In this document: positions 6,120-7,650 of the stretch, piece by piece | Layout: each line of letters starts with the position of its first letter | Position numbering within the stretch: the first letter of the stretch is position 1 | Assembly (NCBI GenBank): GCA_003559585.1 | Contig: PWKX01000081.1 | Coordinates: forward strand, 1 to 7,650 | Length of the DNA: 7,650 nucleotides | Direction of reading: 5' to 3' | DNA from: Mollicutes bacterium | GTDB lineage: Bacteria > Bacillota_I > Bacilli_A > Izemoplasmatales > Izemoplasmataceae | Position numbers and translations under genes: made by a program | Notes under the pieces: model-generated | Told to the model about the DNA's origin: nothing | Seen by the model: only the letters and a program-made list of their open reading frames with translations | The model's database searches: none

Positions 6120-6904
6120 TATTTTGATGATTGTTTTAACGTCTCAACAAGTGTAACACATAATTCAGTTAATCCTAAACGAACATCATAGCGCTGACGC
6201 CAACCTCTATGATCCCACGTTTCCTTCGACACATCATCGCCACTATAAATAATGGCACCATATTCAACGCCGCGAAACTCACTTACTGCCATCATTGCTG
6301 ATTGTTCCATTTCCACCAACAAAGCGCCTTCTTGTTTTCTCATCAAAATTTTATCCTTTGTTTCTCGATAAAAAGCATCGGTTGTCCATGTTTTACCTTT
6401 CACATAATCAATCTTCTCTTTATCCAAATAAGATGTGATGGTCTTAAGCACATGCGGGTTGGCTTTAATATCACGGCTCGGCTTTATGTAGTGATAACTT
6501 AACCCTTCATCTCTAATCGCTGAATCAATCACAATAAATTTTCCAACGGCTAAATCCGGTCTAAGCACCCCGCCCCCGCCACAAAACATGATATGCTTAG
6601 CACCCATGGCGATGAAATTATCTAAAAAACCAGCACATGCAGGCGCGCCCAGTAAGCCGGGCACAAGCGTGACATCTTTATCCTTAAACTGATAAATATT
6701 GACATGATTTTCACCTTTGATGGTATCTTTTAAATAAATATCACCGCGCTTAATGAGCGCATCGATGGCATCTAAGAAAAAACACACCACCAAACAAGAG
6801 GAAATCGATTCATGTTTATCTAAAACATGCGTCGGTTCAATCAAAGCTTTCTTATTTTCATCAAATTCTAAAATTGGATACGGTTGTTTAAGAAGGGTTT
6901 TCAT
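6119..6904 (-). CDS. Nucleoside phosphorylase superfamily protein
   Basis: The 261-residue protein belongs to the PNP/UDP phosphorylase superfamily (cleavage of nucleosides to base plus sugar phosphate). Signs are PGLLGAPACAGF (82-93) and CGGGGVL (108-114) in the phosphate/ribose site region, DSAIRDEGLSYHYI (127-140), TWTTDAFYRET (172-182), the nucleoside-binding VEMEQSA (197-203) and the active-site-type SGDDV (221-225). These blocks fit a roughly 260-residue bacterial group usually annotated simply as nucleoside phosphorylase. In E. coli uridine phosphorylase an Arg (Arg91) sits just before the Gly-rich loop; here Met106 appears to take that place, so phosphate use is less certain and a nucleosidase-like activity is possible. 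The ATG at 6904 is preceded by GAGG about 10 nt away. First gene of an operon with the GNAT gene. Probable role: nucleoside salvage in the cytoplasm. Confidence 0.85.
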   Translation of the reverse strand: MKTLLKQPYPILEFDENKKALIEPTHVLDKHESISSCLVVCFFLDAIDALIKRGDIYLKDTIKGENHVNIYQFKDKDVTLVPGLLGAPACAGFLDNFIAMGAKHIMFCGGGGVLRPDLAVGKFIVIDSAIRDEGLSYHYIKPSRDIKANPHVLKTITSYLDKEKIDYVKGKTWTTDAFYRETKDKILMRKQEGALLVEMEQSAMMAVSEFRGVEYGAIIYSGDDVSKETWDHRGWRQRYDVRLGLTELCVTLVETLKQSSK

Positions 6905-6933
6905 TAAATCACATCCTCATTCACTTTAAAACA

Positions 6934-6942
6934 AGTATATCA
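6934..6942 (-). promoter_or_regulatory. Candidate extended -10 promoter of the phosphorylase-GNAT operon
   Basis: TGATATACT on the minus strand (TG, one base, TATACT) lies about 30 nt before the start at 6904 and directly downstream of the DegV-gene terminator. No clear -35 hexamer. Confidence 0.5.
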
Positions 6943-6963
6943 TATGTTCATCGCAATAAAGCA

Positions 6964-6999
6964 TAAAAAAAGTGGTGAACAAAGCAATGTTCACCACTT
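6964..6999 (-). terminator. Strong Rho-independent terminator of the DegV gene
   Basis: A perfect 12-bp stem (AAGTGGTGAACA with TGTTCACCACTT) around a 6-nt loop is followed on the minus strand by a run of T. It begins 36 nt after the DegV stop codon. Confidence 0.92.
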
Positions 7000-7035
7000 C
7001 AATACAATAGCTTACTGTTGTTGTTATGACACTTT

Positions 7036-7650
7036 TTAACCAGCTCGAACAGCCACATACGCAAACATTTTCGGTCCGGTATGAATACCTAATACCGGCG
7101 TTAAGCGTGATAATCTAAGATTTCTTATGTTTAAACTGTTTTGTAACTTTTGCGCTAATTCTTTCGCTTTTTCAAACCCATCTCCAAAGTGAATGGTTAA
7201 ATCGATTTTATCTGAACCAAATTTTTCAACCATCAACTTCTTCATGTTTAATAATGAGCGCTGAATCGATCCAATGGTTTTTGATAATGTCACATAAACA
7301 CCCTCATCATTAACAGTAATGACTGGTTTCACACGTAAAGCATTCCCAATTGCACCCTCAACTTTACCTATACGACCACCACGTCTTAAATATTTTAACG
7401 TTTCAATCGTATAAATCGATAAGCTATCTTCATAGCGAAGCTTATCTAGTGAGGCGATAATCTCATCATGAGTACGTCCAGCTTTTAATGCTTCAGCCAC
7501 ATGTTCAACCATGTAACCTAAGCCAGACCCCAGTGTTTTCGAATCATAATGGGTAACCTTTAAATCTTCATAAGCCTCAAAAGCTAAGCGAAAAGCATTG
7601 AATGTACCACTTAAACCAGAGGATAAGTTAATCGCAAAAACATTGTCATA
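7036..7650 (-). CDS. DegV family (FakB-like) fatty-acid-binding protein (partial, N-terminus beyond window)
   Basis: The frame is open from the window edge to a TAA at 7036 and gives 204 residues; family members have about 280, so roughly 75 N-terminal residues are missing. Landmarks are LSSGLSGTFN (fragment residues 9-18), the fatty-acid carboxylate loop with its conserved Ser; HYDSKTLGSGLG (34-45); the ETLKYLRRGGRIGK segment; and the C-terminal GIHTGPK (188-194) with the conserved His190. DegV proteins bind a fatty acid; those studied as FakB present it to the kinase FakA, which makes acyl phosphate for phospholipid synthesis. No FakA gene is visible here. An ATG at 7512 could be mistaken for a start, but the conserved SSGLSGT motif lies upstream of it in the same frame. 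The usual Gly after HTGP is Lys194 here. Ends in a strong terminator, so it is the last gene of its transcript. Confidence 0.92.
   Translation of the reverse strand, partial: YDNVFAINLSSGLSGTFNAFRLAFEAYEDLKVTHYDSKTLGSGLGYMVEHVAEALKAGRTHDEIIASLDKLRYEDSLSIYTIETLKYLRRGGRIGKVEGAIGNALRVKPVITVNDEGVYVTLSKTIGSIQRSLLNMKKLMVEKFGSDKIDLTIHFGDGFEKAKELAQKLQNSLNIRNLRLSRLTPVLGIHTGPKMFAYVAVRAG

Noticed and set aside
7510..7512. ATG at 7512 as start of a short DegV protein
   Set aside because: The same frame stays open to the window edge and encodes the conserved SSGLSGT motif upstream, so the ATG is internal.

Overview
All genes in this window lie on the minus strand of what looks like a low-GC Firmicutes/Mollicutes chromosome. 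The proteins resemble those of Acholeplasma- or Izemoplasma-type organisms, but no marker gene is present to prove this. Two genes end in in-frame TGA codons where a stop is structurally required: one precedes a terminator, the other forms an ATGA stop-start overlap. The organism therefore uses TGA as stop, unlike Mycoplasma and Spiroplasma. No RNA gene, CRISPR array, insertion sequence or phage gene was seen. Intergenic gaps are all under 200 bases and hold terminators and promoters.

In the direction of transcription (from high to low coordinates) there are five transcription units. (1) 7036-7650: the C-terminal three quarters of a DegV/FakB-type fatty-acid-binding protein, closed by a strong terminator. 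(2) 5534-6904: a two-gene operon, a nucleoside-phosphorylase-superfamily enzyme followed 15 nt later by a GNAT acetyltransferase. (3) 4530-5450: a single gene for a surface lipoprotein that appears to join a PASTA-like domain to a staphylococcal-nuclease-like domain with its catalytic residues intact. It has its own promoter and a strong terminator. (4) 2867-4373: three membrane-protein genes packed as an operon: a 58-residue single-pass protein, a 185-residue four-helix protein of unknown function, and a TspO/MBR-like (tryptophan-rich sensory protein-like) multi-pass protein, closed by a terminator. (5) 1-2675: two overlapping ABC half-exporter genes, probably a heterodimeric exporter of the BmrCD/LmrCD kind. 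The second is cut by the window edge before its nucleotide-binding domain. An inverted repeat sits at the probable transcription start of this unit.

The functions suggest an envelope and scavenging neighbourhood: a nuclease on the outer surface, an intracellular nucleoside-cleaving enzyme, a fatty-acid-binding protein and an exporter. These are separate transcription units, so the link is an inference from content and proximity. The least understood parts are the 58-aa/185-aa/TspO-like membrane operon and the PASTA-nuclease lipoprotein.
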